Assembly (NCBI RefSeq): GCF_024580145.1
Contig: NZ_JANINI010000002.1
Span: 248,001-312,000 of the forward strand
DNA: 64,000 nt
Direction of reading: 5' to 3'
Source of the DNA: Methyloversatilis sp. XJ19-49
Lineage (GTDB): Bacteria; Pseudomonadota; Gammaproteobacteria; Burkholderiales; Rhodocyclaceae
Shown here: positions 25,789-34,309 of the stretch, piece by piece
Layout of the letters: every line of letters starts with the position of its first letter
Numbering within the stretch: position 1 is the stretch's first letter
Position numbers and translations under genes: made by a program
The notes under the pieces: model-generated
Databases searched by the model: none
Seen by the model: the letters and a program-made list of their open reading frames with translations, nothing else
Told to the model about the DNA's origin: nothing

Positions 25789-26055
25789 AGGAGTGTCTGA
25801 ATGAATCGATCGCACAAGCGTTGCCGACGCGCACCCCGCAGCCAAGGCGCGCAACGAAGTCGAGACTGGCCGTCTCGACGAGGCGTGCAACGCAGGCTGC
25901 GGGGTGCACGCCGGCAACCCTTCGGGGCGTCGGCCAAGCCTCCCCGTGCCGCGTTGCACCTCCTTTGCTGACAGCCAGTCAGCACGCGTCGGTGCGCCTT
26001 GCACGCGAAGGCTTGGCCATAGCCGCTTGTGTGATCGATTCATTCAGACACTCCT
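25789..26055. mobile_element. 267-bp structured inverted-repeat element between hypD and hypE
   Basis: Terminal inverted repeats of 32 bp (25789-25820, 26024-26055) match at 31 of 32 positions. The left half folds on itself: GCACCCCGCAGCC pairs with GGCTGCGGGGTGC, enclosing GTCGAGAC-TGGCC-GTCTCGAC. The right half has GGCCAAGCC / GGCTTGGCC enclosing TGCTGAC-AGCCA-GTCAGCA. No ORF is evident. The right repeat supplies the last codons and the TGA of hypD. It looks like a MITE with two internal stem-loops; its family was not recognised. Confidence 0.75.
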
Positions 26056-27168
26056 AAACCGGCCATACGCGTAATGCGCGGCACAGGCGCCCTCGCTCGA
26101 CACCATGCACGAGCCCACCGGATTCTCCGGCGTGCACACGGTGCCGAATATCCTGCAGTCGGTCGGCTGCTTGACGCCGCGCAGGATGGCGCCGCACTCG
26201 CAGGCCTTGTTGTCGGCGACCGGCGTGTAGCCGAGGCCGAAGCGGCGCTCGGCGTCGAACTGCGCGAACGCCGGGCGGATCTTCAGCGCGCTGTACGGCA
26301 CTTCGCCCAGACCGCGCCATTCGAAGGTCGGCCGCAGCTCGAACACCTCGGACACCTTCTGCTGCGCGCCGAGGTTGCCGTCGCGGTCGACCGCGCGCGA
26401 GAACTCGTTCTCGACGTGCGCCCGGCCTTCGTTCACCTGCCGCACCAGCATCAGGATGGCCTGCATCACGTCCAGCGGTTCGAAGCCGGCGATCACCACC
26501 GGCTTGCGGTATTCCTCGGCGAAGTGCTCGTACGGGCCCGAACCGATGACGATGCTCACGTGCGCCGGGCCGACGAAGCCGTCGATCGGCACCGTGCCGT
26601 AGCGGCGCACCTCGGGCGATTCGAGAATGTGAGTGATGGCCGACGGCGTCAGCACGTGGCAGCACAGCACGCTGAAATTCTCCAGCTCCTCGCGCTGCGC
26701 GCGCAGGATGGCCAGCGCGGTCGGCGGCGTCGTCGTTTCGAAGCCGATGGCGAAGAACACCACTTCGCGCCCCGGGTTGTCGCGCGCGACGGTGAGCGCG
26801 TCGGTGGCCGAATACACCATGCGGATGTCGCCGCCGCGCGCCTTGGCCTTCGTCAGCGACAGGTTGTCGGAGGCCGGCACGCGCATCGTGTCGCCGTAGG
26901 TGCATACGATGGCGCCGCGTTCGAGCGCCAGGCCGATCGCCATGTCGACGCGGCCGATCGGCAGCACGCACACCGGGCAGCCCGGGCCGTGGATCATGCG
27001 CACGTTCGGCGGCAGCAGTTCGCGCACGCCGTAGCGTGAAATGGCGTGCGTATGGCCGCCGCAGAACTCCATGAAGCTGTACTGGCGGGCCGGATCCGCT
27101 TCGGCCCGCAGGCGCTCGCCGATCTTGCGGGCGACGTCGCCGTCGCGGAATTCGTCGATGTATTTCAT
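26044..27168 (-). CDS. hypD: hydrogenase maturation protein HypD
   Basis: 374 residues from MKYIDEFRDGDVA. The conserved blocks are EFCGGHTHAI, HGPGCPVCVLP, GFETTTPPTA and the C-terminal Fe-S cluster region CECGAILRG ... CRIFGTVCTPENPVGSC. HypD with HypC holds Fe(CN)2CO during assembly. The normal end is near EGACAAHYAYG; here the frame runs into the adjacent repeat element and terminates RFRSV, so the last residues and the stop codon are element-derived. 4-nt overlap with hypC. Confidence 0.95.
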   Translation of the reverse strand: MKYIDEFRDGDVARKIGERLRAEADPARQYSFMEFCGGHTHAISRYGVRELLPPNVRMIHGPGCPVCVLPIGRVDMAIGLALERGAIVCTYGDTMRVPASDNLSLTKAKARGGDIRMVYSATDALTVARDNPGREVVFFAIGFETTTPPTALAILRAQREELENFSVLCCHVLTPSAITHILESPEVRRYGTVPIDGFVGPAHVSIVIGSGPYEHFAEEYRKPVVIAGFEPLDVMQAILMLVRQVNEGRAHVENEFSRAVDRDGNLGAQQKVSEVFELRPTFEWRGLGEVPYSALKIRPAFAQFDAERRFGLGYTPVADNKACECGAILRGVKQPTDCRIFGTVCTPENPVGSCMVSSEGACAAHYAYGRFRSV

Positions 27169-27407
27169 GCGGATGCTCCGTCTGCGGCGGCCGCTTCGGC
27201 CATTTCGCCGAACAGCGCCAGCGTGCGCTCGGCCTCTTCCGGGTCGATCATGCCAATGGCGTGACCGACATGGACGATGACGTAGTCGCCGACCTGCGCC
27301 TCGGGCACCAGTTCGATCGACACGTCCTTGCGGATGCCGCCGAGGTTCACCACGGCGCGTTCGTCCTCGCGCAGTTCGACCAGGCGGGCGGGAATGGCTA
27401 GGCACAT
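27165..27407 (-). CDS. hypC: HypC/HybG/HupF family hydrogenase chaperone
   Basis: 80 residues starting [12 protein letters not shown]; the essential N-terminal Cys2 is present, followed by the OB-fold pattern VGDYVIVHVGHAIGMID. It carries the Fe(CN)2CO group with HypD to the large subunit. The true start at 27407 overlaps the end of hypF by 10 nt. A second family member, HoxL, is encoded at 33220-33585 in the MBH accessory set. Confidence 0.93.
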   Translation of the reverse strand: MCLAIPARLVELREDERAVVNLGGIRKDVSIELVPEAQVGDYVIVHVGHAIGMIDPEEAERTLALFGEMAEAAAADGASA

Positions 27408-28537
27408 GACAGGGACTCCGTGAGCACGCCGGGTGCGAGGTGGATCTGCTGTGCGACCGCCCAGGCCTGGCCCAGGGCCAGACCGGCATCGCCACAGGAG
27501 GTGGCCTGCGGTCGCAGCACGCGCAGGCTGCGGCGCTGCAGCCGCAGCGTGACGCGGCGGGTCAGCAGCGCGTTCATGAAACAGCCGCCGCCGAGGCAGA
27601 CGGTGTCGACCTGGGTGGCCTGCGCGGCGGCGATCGCCCACTGCGCGAGGCCGTCGGCCAGCGCCACGTGGAACCAGGCCGCGGCTTCGTCGGCCCTGCC
27701 GTCCGGCCAGTCGAGCAGGCGGGCAAGCAGCGGGCGAAGGTCCAGCATGCTGTCGCCCGCGACCTCGACGACGCTGTCCAGCGTCGGCTCGCCGTGAACG
27801 GCAAACCAGCGCTGCGCGGCCGCTTCGAGCGCGATGGCGGCTTCGGCCTCGTGCGACTGGCGCACGCTGACGCCGAGGGCGCCCGCGGCGGCGTCGAACC
27901 AGCGGCCGGTGCTGGTGGTGGGCGGGCTGTTCAGGCCGGTATCGAGCATGCGGGCGACGGTGCGGGCGGCCTGCGCGCCGACTTTTGAGCTGTAGCGCGC
28001 TTCGATGTCGGCGCCACGGCCCAGCGTCTGCATCGCAGCGGCCGACATGCGCCAGGGCTCACGCGCGGCCACGTCGCCGCCGGCCAGTCGCAGCGGCCAG
28101 AGGTGGCCGAGCCGGCGCCAGTCGCCGGGGGCGACCCACAGCAGTTCGCCGCCCCAGGCGAGGCCGTCGGTGCCGAGGCCGACGCCGTCGAGCGCCAGCC
28201 CGATCACCGGTTCGGTCAGTCCATGTTCCGCCATCACCGCGGCGATGTGCGCGTGGTGGTGCTGCACGCCGATGGCCGGCACGCCGAGCCGGTCGGCCAG
28301 CGCAACCGCCCGCTGCGTGCTGAAGAAGTCCGGATGCAGATCATGTGCGATCGCTGCGACCGGCGAGGTCGCCTGCGCGAGCAGGGTGTCCAGCGAACGG
28401 CCGAGCGCCACACAGGCCTGCGGGTCGCCGAGGTCGCCGTGCAGCGGCGACCACATTGCGCGGCCGTCCTCGAACAGGCAGGCGGCGTTCTTCAGCCAGG
28501 CGCCGGCCGCCAGCACGGTGGGCGTTGTCTGGCTCAT
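27398..28537 (-). CDS. hypF: truncated HypF (HypF1-like), Kae1-like domain only
   Basis: 379 residues. Full HypF is about 750 residues and has acylphosphatase, zinc-finger and YrdC domains before the Kae1/HypF-C domain. Only the last is here: [43 protein letters not shown], and the C-terminal [12 protein letters not shown]. The ATG overlaps the hypB stop by 4 nt, so no N-terminal remnant sits upstream. It is a genuine short form, as in Ralstonia HypF1, rather than a frameshift. How it obtains carbamoyl-AMP is open; a full-length HypF may be encoded elsewhere. Confidence 0.88.
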   Translation of the reverse strand: MSQTTPTVLAAGAWLKNAACLFEDGRAMWSPLHGDLGDPQACVALGRSLDTLLAQATSPVAAIAHDLHPDFFSTQRAVALADRLGVPAIGVQHHHAHIAAVMAEHGLTEPVIGLALDGVGLGTDGLAWGGELLWVAPGDWRRLGHLWPLRLAGGDVAAREPWRMSAAAMQTLGRGADIEARYSSKVGAQAARTVARMLDTGLNSPPTTSTGRWFDAAAGALGVSVRQSHEAEAAIALEAAAQRWFAVHGEPTLDSVVEVAGDSMLDLRPLLARLLDWPDGRADEAAAWFHVALADGLAQWAIAAAQATQVDTVCLGGGCFMNALLTRRVTLRLQRRSLRVLRPQATSCGDAGLALGQAWAVAQQIHLAPGVLTESLSCA

Positions 28538-29508
28538 GAGGCGACGCTCCGCACGATGTCGTCCAGACCGGCCCGCAGCCCGGCCACCGCGTCGCATGAC
28601 AGCCGTGACTCCATCCACGCCAGCCAGTCGCCCATGCCTTCGCCGGTGGTGGCCGACACGCGTATCACCTGGATGTCTGGATTGACGCGGCGCGCGAAGG
28701 CGATGCAGCGTTCGACGTCGAAATTCAGATACGGCAGCAGGTCGATCTTGTTCACCAGCATGAGCGTACTGGCGGCGAACATGTCCGGGTATTTCAGCGG
28801 CTTGTCCTCGCCTTCGGTGACCGACAGGATGGCCACCTTGGCCGCCTCGCCCAGGTCCCACATCGCCGGGCACACGAGGTTGCCGACGTTCTCGATGAAC
28901 AGCAGGCTGCGGCCGTCACCGTGCCCACGGTCGTCGCGCTGCAGGCGGGCGAAGGCTTCGGCCACCATGGGCGCGTCGAGGTGGCAGCCCTTGCCGGTGT
29001 TGATCTGCAGCGCCGGCGCGCCGGTGGCACGGATGCGGTCGGCATCGAAGGAAGTCTGCTGATCGCCCTCGATCACCGCCACCGGAAAGCCCGGCGCGCG
29101 CGCCTTCAGCGCCTCGATGGTGGCGCACAGCAATGTCGTCTTGCCGGAGCCCGGGCTGGACACGAAATTCAGCGCGGTCACGCCGTGCGCCGCGAACAGT
29201 GCGCGGTTCTGCGCGGCCACGCGGTCGTTCTCGCCGAGGATGTCGGTTTCGAGCCGGATGGCGCGCGCCTGGCTCATGCCGGGCACCGACACCTTCGCCG
29301 CACCGGCGCCGAAATGCAGGTCGCCGCTGGATGGGTCGACCGCGATGTGCGACGCATCGGCCGGCGTCGGTTCCGCCAGACGGATCGCCGGCGCACCGGC
29401 CTTCACCCGGCGCGCCGCCGGCGAATAAGGGCTGGGCGGATGGGCGTGCCCGTGCCCCTCCATCGTCACCTGGCTCCCGTCTCCGGCACATCCGCATACA
29501 ACGCACAT
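28534..29508 (-). CDS. hypB: hydrogenase nickel-incorporation GTPase HypB
   Basis: 324 residues from [11 protein letters not shown], which contains the N-terminal high-affinity nickel motif CxxCGC. A short His stretch (HGHAH) follows, then the G-domain: [13 protein letters not shown] (P-loop), [36 protein letters not shown] hydrolysis drives nickel transfer with HypA. Strong ribosome site AAGGAGATCGAT before the ATG, needed because hypA ends 136 bp upstream across a REP-containing gap. Confidence 0.95.
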   Translation of the reverse strand: MCVVCGCAGDGSQVTMEGHGHAHPPSPYSPAARRVKAGAPAIRLAEPTPADASHIAVDPSSGDLHFGAGAAKVSVPGMSQARAIRLETDILGENDRVAAQNRALFAAHGVTALNFVSSPGSGKTTLLCATIEALKARAPGFPVAVIEGDQQTSFDADRIRATGAPALQINTGKGCHLDAPMVAEAFARLQRDDRGHGDGRSLLFIENVGNLVCPAMWDLGEAAKVAILSVTEGEDKPLKYPDMFAASTLMLVNKIDLLPYLNFDVERCIAFARRVNPDIQVIRVSATTGEGMGDWLAWMESRLSCDAVAGLRAGLDDIVRSVAS

Positions 29509-29607
29509 ATCGATCTCCTTGGTCCTTGCCCGGTCCGGGCCCCGACTTCCGTGTTGGCGAGCGTGCCCGCGACGGCGCGAAAATCCTGCAGCGCTGCGCA
29601 ACCGCTC

Positions 29608-29632
29608 GATCGCGAGCACGCTCGCTCCCACA
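29608..29632. repeat. REP-like palindrome between hypB and hypA
   Basis: GATCGCGAGCACGCTCGCTC followed by CCACA: a short imperfect hairpin (GCGAG / CTCGC) ending in a CTCCCACA tail, the same tail as the larger REP elements at 42.2 and 49.2 kb but with a different core. It lies in the 136-bp gap between hypB and hypA, the only long gap in this part of the operon other than the inserted elements. Confidence 0.6.
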
Positions 29633-29644
29633 AAAAACCGCTTC

Positions 29645-29989
29645 TCAATCCTCGACCTGCATGTCGATCACCTTCAGTTCGGTGCCGCCGGTCGGCTGCA
29701 GCCGGTAGCCGCCGCAGTGGGCGCAGGCGTCGCCGCGCTGCGCGATCTCAACAGTGAGGCTGCAGTCCATGCACCACGCCTGACCCGGCGGTTCGTCGAT
29801 GTCGATCCGTGCGCCGTCGAGCAAGGTGCCGGGCGCGATGGCTTCGAGTGCGAAGCGCAGTGCTCGCGACTCGACGCCGGCCAGCTGGCCCGCCTCCAGC
29901 CGCAGATGCGTGACGCGGGCGAAGCGCTCGCGCTCGGCAGTACGTTCGACCAGCTGCAGGATGCCGCCGGCCAGACTGGCTTCATGCAT
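29645..29989 (-). CDS. hypA: hydrogenase nickel metallochaperone HypA
   Basis: 114 residues from [15 protein letters not shown]; the N-terminal MHE is the nickel ligand set of the family. The zinc site is [20 protein letters not shown] (two CxxC pairs). It delivers nickel with HypB. It overlaps the end of the hupK/hoxV-like gene by 8 nt. Confidence 0.94.
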   Translation of the reverse strand: MHEASLAGGILQLVERTAERERFARVTHLRLEAGQLAGVESRALRFALEAIAPGTLLDGARIDIDEPPGQAWCMDCSLTVEIAQRGDACAHCGGYRLQPTGGTELKVIDMQVED

Positions 29990-31073
29990 GGGCCGCCTCC
30001 GGCACACCCGCCACCTCGTAGCGCACGCAGGGGTCGTACGCCGCCATCAGCAGCGCGACACGGCGCGCGCAGTCGGGTTCTGCGGGGTCAAGTTTCTCGA
30101 TCGCGGCGGCCACTGCGCCGTCAGCATCGAAATTCCATTCGGTCGGCGCCAGCACGTGACAGGCATCGATGCGCGCGTCGTCGCTGCGACCATCCAGCCG
30201 CACGTGATGCATCAGCAGGCCGCGCGCCATTTCCACCCAGGCCAGCCCCTCGCCCGGTGCCAGTGCAATGCGGCCGCTGCGCAAACGGCATTCGCCGCCG
30301 GGCAGGGCAAGGCGCACCAGTTCGGCCAGCCGCGACGCGTAACGGTCGGACGCAGAACGCGGCGGCACGGAATCCGCCAGCCGCGTCCAGCAGCCGGTTT
30401 CGGCACAGGCACCATCGATGCGCGGGCGACGGGTGAAGGCCGGGTCAGCCGTCATCTCGGCGGCCAGTGCGCGCAACGCCGCTTCACTGGCATGCACGTG
30501 CAGCAGAGGCGCCGCGGCGACCGGTGCATCGGCCAGCGCGGCGTTGTCGCGCAGCAGGCGGGCCAGCCAGGACGGTGCGGCATCGCGCCAGTCGGCAAAG
30601 GCCTGCAGCGGTGAACGCTCGAAGGCGGCCAGCCAGGGCGCCGGCGCGACGCCGAGGAGGTGGCGCTCGATCCAGTCCGGCATGTTGTCGGCGAAGGCGG
30701 CGTCGCACCCGCCGGCGCGCAGCACCGGACAGGTGGCGAGCGCGCGCTGTGCGTCGGCCGATGGCCCGGCCGTCAGCAGCGCCGGCCAGTCGAGCAGGAT
30801 GCGGCGCAGGTGTTCGCGCAGTGTTTCGCCGCGCAGAGTGTCCGGCCGCGGCGCATCGACGCCCAGCGCTGCGTCGACCGCGGCGCCCGCGCACAACCGG
30901 TGCGCGTGGCTGCACAGGCTGAACACGGCACCGAGCAGATCGGGCAGCGATTGCGCCGGGCGACCGACAGCCAGGCGCGCCGCCCAGTCCGGACGCTGAC
31001 CGCTCAGTGCGGCCGGGCGCCGAGCACCCGGTTGCACGCGCAGCACGCCGGCCAGTGCGTCGAGCGACATCAT
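29982..31073 (-). CDS. hoxV: HupK/HoxV family large-subunit-like assembly protein
   Basis: 363 residues with weak similarity to [NiFe] large subunits: APTEWNFDADGAVAAA near the C-terminus and MAAYDPCVRYEV, a remnant of the L2 DPCxxC motif with only one Cys. HupK/HoxV acts as a scaffold during Fe(CN)2CO transfer to the membrane-bound large subunit. The start codon is one of two adjacent ATGs (31073, 31070), overlapping the hoxT stop. Confidence 0.82.
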   Translation of the reverse strand: MMSLDALAGVLRVQPGARRPAALSGQRPDWAARLAVGRPAQSLPDLLGAVFSLCSHAHRLCAGAAVDAALGVDAPRPDTLRGETLREHLRRILLDWPALLTAGPSADAQRALATCPVLRAGGCDAAFADNMPDWIERHLLGVAPAPWLAAFERSPLQAFADWRDAAPSWLARLLRDNAALADAPVAAAPLLHVHASEAALRALAAEMTADPAFTRRPRIDGACAETGCWTRLADSVPPRSASDRYASRLAELVRLALPGGECRLRSGRIALAPGEGLAWVEMARGLLMHHVRLDGRSDDARIDACHVLAPTEWNFDADGAVAAAIEKLDPAEPDCARRVALLMAAYDPCVRYEVAGVPEAAHA

Positions 31074-31576
31074 GGCGCGCGGCTCCGGCCGAACAGGAAG
31101 CCGCGGCGGGCCGGTCGTTCGGGTTGTTCCGCCGCGTCGTTCGCCACCTCGGGCAGCGGTTCGCGCAGTCGCGCCAGCACCGCCTGCGCGGTGGCGACGG
31201 CGGTGTCCTGCGACGCGAAATCGAACATCGGCGAAAACAGCGAACAGGCGTCGAAGGTGCCGATGGCGGCCTCGTGCGCGCCGATGAAGTCGAAGCGCTC
31301 GCGCCCGACCGCCAGCCGGCGCGTGACGCCGACGCGCCCGAGCTCGTCCTCGCGGGCCAGCGGCAGGCGCACCAGATTCATGAACCACGGCGTCACCAGC
31401 ACGCCGCTGGCCGCCGCCGGCAGGTCCGGCTCGGACGTACAGGGCTCGAAACCCACCGCCTCGATGCGCAGCGCCCCGTTCACGATCGGCAGCCCGGCCA
31501 TGCGGGTGTTGGCGATCTGGCGGAACAGCGCTTCGAGGGCGCTTATGCGGTAGGCGAGCATCGGGTCGGTGGTCAT
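31070..31576 (-). CDS. hoxT: HybE/HupJ/HoxT family hydrogenase assembly chaperone
   Basis: 168 residues. The [NiFe]-hydrogenase chaperone HybE family pattern is visible: RISALEALFRQIANTRMAG, LVTPWFMNLVRLP and the block GTFDACSLFSPMFDF. In Ralstonia HoxT protects maturation of the membrane-bound hydrogenase in the presence of oxygen. Lies between hoxR and hoxV as in the known hoxMLOQRTV order. Confidence 0.88.
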   Translation of the reverse strand: MTTDPMLAYRISALEALFRQIANTRMAGLPIVNGALRIEAVGFEPCTSEPDLPAAASGVLVTPWFMNLVRLPLAREDELGRVGVTRRLAVGRERFDFIGAHEAAIGTFDACSLFSPMFDFASQDTAVATAQAVLARLREPLPEVANDAAEQPERPARRGFLFGRSRAP

Positions 31577-31614
31577 GTCGGTCGCTCAGGTGCGGTGAGG
31601 TGAGGCGATCAACC

Positions 31615-31836
31615 TCAGTCGATCACCATGAACTGGTCGGCATCGCCGTCGCACTGCGGGCAGCGCCAGTGCGGCGGCAGGTCGGTGAATGCGGTACCCG
31701 GCGCGATCTGCCACACCGGGTCGCCCTGCTGCGGGTCATACACCCACCAGCAGATCTTGCATTCGAGCTTCGCATTGTCCGGCAACTTGCCGGCGTCGCC
31801 GAGATAGCTGCCTTCGAAGCGCACATTGGCCGACAT
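31615..31836 (-). CDS. hoxR: rubredoxin-like protein HoxR/HupI
   Basis: 73 residues with both rubredoxin iron motifs, CKICWWVYDP and HWRCPQCDGDADQF, each CxxC. HupI/HoxR helps assemble or repair Fe-S clusters of the small subunit of O2-tolerant hydrogenase under air. The longer ORF upstream to 32247 overlaps hoxQ and is a shadow. Starts 2 nt after hoxQ. Confidence 0.93.
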   Translation of the reverse strand: MSANVRFEGSYLGDAGKLPDNAKLECKICWWVYDPQQGDPVWQIAPGTAFTDLPPHWRCPQCDGDADQFMVID

Positions 31837-31838
31837 GA

Positions 31839-32714
31839 TCAGTCGCCTTCCACCCAGGCCAGCACTTCGGTCAGGCGCTCGAACGAGTCCTCCAGATCCT
31901 CCTTCGCCGCCAGAGCGACTTCCGGCAGCGCGGACACTTCGACCGTGTTCAGGATGACCACGTCCTGCGAGTTGTAATACACGACGCGCCAGGTGTTGGG
32001 CACGCGCGTATTGGTGATGCGGCAGTTGCCATAGCCGCGCGACAGGATGAGCACGCGGCCGGTCCCGAGGTGGTGATCCATGAAGCCGATGTCTTCGACC
32101 GACATCGGCAGCAGCGTCAGGTTCACCACGTGCGCCGGCTTGCCCGGCTGCCAGCCGCGCCACTGGTCGCCGATCTCGGCCAGCAGCGCCGGTGCGTTCT
32201 GCACATTGGGCGGCAGCGCGCCCTGCCAGCGCGGCGCGGTGATCCACAGGTCTTCGGTGGCCGAAGTACGCAGCACCTGCGGAATGGCGCCCACCTCCAT
32301 CGTGTCGGACACGACACGGCCACCGTCGCTAACAATGACGCGCCAGACGCCGGCGAACACCGATTCCTGCACCGCCACGTGGTGGCAGGCATCGCCGTCG
32401 GTGCGTACCTGCGCGCTGACCTCGCCCTCGCCCATGACCTGGTTGATCAGCTTCAGGTCCTCGGGCGGCAGGCGGGTCAGGTCGATGCTGCGGTTGCGGC
32501 CGTCGGTGCGCGTCTCGCCCAGGCAGGCGAGCACATCGCGCAGCGCCAGATGCGCCTGTTCGTGGCCGACCAGCTCTTCCGGCTCGGGCAGGACGGGCGG
32601 GCGGAAGGTTTCCATGCCCTGCGGCATGTTGAGGTAGTGCAGCGTTTCGTCTTCAACCTGGGTGCCGGGGCCGATGACGGCGACCGGAATCGGGAAAGCG
32701 GGAAATTCTTTCAC
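31839..32714 (-). CDS. hoxQ: HupH/HoxQ family small-subunit maturation protein
   Basis: 291 residues. Typical HupH/HyaF blocks: an N-terminal IPVAVIGPGTQ, a central RSIDLTRLPPED and C-terminal HLGTGRVLILSRGYGNCRI ... NTWRVVYYNSQDV. Acts on Fe-S cluster assembly or Tat hold-back of the HoxK precursor together with HoxO. The start codon is GTG at 32714 with GGAG 8 nt upstream. Confidence 0.9.
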   Translation of the reverse strand: MKEFPAFPIPVAVIGPGTQVEDETLHYLNMPQGMETFRPPVLPEPEELVGHEQAHLALRDVLACLGETRTDGRNRSIDLTRLPPEDLKLINQVMGEGEVSAQVRTDGDACHHVAVQESVFAGVWRVIVSDGGRVVSDTMEVGAIPQVLRTSATEDLWITAPRWQGALPPNVQNAPALLAEIGDQWRGWQPGKPAHVVNLTLLPMSVEDIGFMDHHLGTGRVLILSRGYGNCRITNTRVPNTWRVVYYNSQDVVILNTVEVSALPEVALAAKEDLEDSFERLTEVLAWVEGD

Positions 32715-32728
32715 GTGTCGTACTCCGT

Positions 32729-33223
32729 TCAGTGACAGGACGAATCGGATGCGCTGCCATTGCGCACCGGAATGCCGATGGTGGGTGCGCGCGACGCGGG
32801 CATCGCCAGCGCTTCGCCGACGCGCTCGACATAGACCTGCCAGTCGAGCATGCCGGACAGCACGGTGACGTACTGGCCGTCGCGCACGAACACCAGCGCC
32901 GGCCAGCGAATCGAGCCGTAGCGCTTGGCGATCGCGTCCTCGTGTTCGCGCGTGGCGACGCCGATGGCGAAGCGCTGCGCGAAGTGCCGATGCAGTTCCG
33001 GCAGCACGACGGCGAGATCCAGCGCCTCGGGGAAGCGCACCGGGTCGCCGGCCAGCAGGATGACGCGGTCGCCGCCGCCGCCGGCCCAGTCGGCGACGTT
33101 GTCGGCGGTCAGCCAGGTCGCGCCGTGCGTGCTGACCAGCCGCTCGATCAGCGGCGACACGAGAGCCGGCGCGGCGACCGGCAGTGTGACGACCGTTTCG
33201 GATGATGCGGTTTCGATGCTCAT
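32729..33223 (-). CDS. hoxO: HupG/HoxO/HyaE family chaperone
   Basis: 164 residues with a thioredoxin-like fold lacking the CxxC: LLAGDPVRFPEALDLAVVLP, IGVATREHEDAIAKRYG, WPALVFVRDGQYVTVLSG. HyaE/HoxO proteins bind the Tat leader of the hydrogenase small subunit. Overlaps hoxL by 4 nt. Confidence 0.88.
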   Translation of the reverse strand: MSIETASSETVVTLPVAAPALVSPLIERLVSTHGATWLTADNVADWAGGGGDRVILLAGDPVRFPEALDLAVVLPELHRHFAQRFAIGVATREHEDAIAKRYGSIRWPALVFVRDGQYVTVLSGMLDWQVYVERVGEALAMPASRAPTIGIPVRNGSASDSSCH

Positions 33224-33585
33224 GCGCTTTCTCCCTGCGTGGTGTGCTGCGAGTTTTCCGGTGTGGTGTCCTGCACTTCGGCGCGGGCGCCGGACAGCGC
33301 CCGCAGTTGTTCGCTGCTCATCGCCGACGGCAGCGCGAAGGCGGCAGCGCCGTCACCACCCTCGCCCTGCATGACGGCTTCGATCAGGTCCAGCGTGGCG
33401 TCGACTTCGCGTGCGCGCTCGACCGTGATGCGTTCCTGCGCACTGTCGAGGAACACCAGCAGCCAGTCACCGACGGCCAAATCGCCGACCAGCGCGCTGC
33501 GCACGCGGCGTTCGCCCAGCCGGCCCGCGCAGCGCGCGTGACCCGGCTCCACGGCGATCACCTGCATCGGTATGCCCAGACACAT
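33220..33585 (-). CDS. hoxL: HoxL, HypC-family chaperone of the membrane-bound hydrogenase
   Basis: 121 residues. The first half is a HypC homologue (MCLGIPMQVIAVEPG with Cys2, then VGDWLLVFLDSAQ). The last ~50 residues are an extra polar tail (LIEAVMQGEGGDG, AMSSEQLRALSG), longer than canonical HypC. HoxL works with HypD/HypC to deliver the Fe group to HoxG. One nucleotide pair separates it from hoxM. Confidence 0.88.
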   Translation of the reverse strand: MCLGIPMQVIAVEPGHARCAGRLGERRVRSALVGDLAVGDWLLVFLDSAQERITVERAREVDATLDLIEAVMQGEGGDGAAAFALPSAMSSEQLRALSGARAEVQDTTPENSQHTTQGESA

Positions 33586-33587
33586 GA

Positions 33588-34286
33588 TCAGGCTGTGCCC
33601 ACAGTCGAGTCCTCCGCACCTGCGGCAGGAAAGAAGCGGGCGTCGCCGCTGCGGCAGGCGAGCGCTTCCGGCGGACGCTCATCCTCGTAGCGCGCCAGTT
33701 CGAGCTCGGCGAAGGTGATGCACTCGCGCACGGTCAGCGGCGTGGTGCGCGGCACCGGTCGGGCGCCCCAGCGGCGCAGCGCCTCCAGGCCAAGCGCCAG
33801 CGCGTCGTCCATCGCACGGCGCACCGTCGGTCGCAGGCTGCCGCCGTAGTCCTCCAGCTCTTCCGGCTGACAGCCGATCAGCAGCACTTCGCGCGGGTAC
33901 CGCCCGGTCAGCTGCGCCAGCATCAGCACCTCCTGGAAGCCGGTCTGGTGCAGGCTCATCTTCTTGGCGCCCATGAAACGCGGCACGTCGTCGTTGGCGA
34001 TGCACTTGAGCGTGCCCGGTTCGAGGCCGTAGTCGATGGCGTCGAAGATGAGCAGGCAGTCGGCTGCCTGCACATGCTGCACGAGGTACAGGCCTTGCGT
34101 GCCGCCGTCGATCAGCTGAACGTCGGGGCCCCCTTGCGGTGCGAAATCGAATTCGAAGCGATGCTGCAGCGCTTCGACGCAGCGCACGCCGAAGCCTTCG
34201 TCGGCCCACAGCACGTTGCCGATGCCGAGCACGACGATGCTGTCACGGGGTGGGTGACAGCTGCTTGCGGACGGATTCGGGGTCAC
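33588..34286 (-). CDS. hoxM: hydrogenase maturation protease of the membrane-bound enzyme
   Basis: About 232 residues, HyaD/HoxM peptidase family: IVVLGIGNVLWADEGFGVRC at the N-terminus with the nickel-binding Glu, a central LLIFDAIDYGLEPGTL, the SLHQTGFQEVL region and LLIGCQPEELEDYGGS. It removes the C-terminal peptide of HoxG. No ATG suits; the GTG at 34286 or the TTG at 34292, both after AAGGGA, are the candidate starts. Confidence 0.9.
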   Translation of the reverse strand: MTPNPSASSCHPPRDSIVVLGIGNVLWADEGFGVRCVEALQHRFEFDFAPQGGPDVQLIDGGTQGLYLVQHVQAADCLLIFDAIDYGLEPGTLKCIANDDVPRFMGAKKMSLHQTGFQEVLMLAQLTGRYPREVLLIGCQPEELEDYGGSLRPTVRRAMDDALALGLEALRRWGARPVPRTTPLTVRECITFAELELARYEDERPPEALACRSGDARFFPAAGAEDSTVGTA

Positions 34287-34309
34287 GGTCAAAATCCCTT
34301 CGGAAAGAA

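Noticed and set aside
27398-28537. hypF broken by frameshift
   Set aside because: hypB ends immediately before it with a 4-nt overlap and no remnant of the N-terminal domains exists, so it is a true short form.
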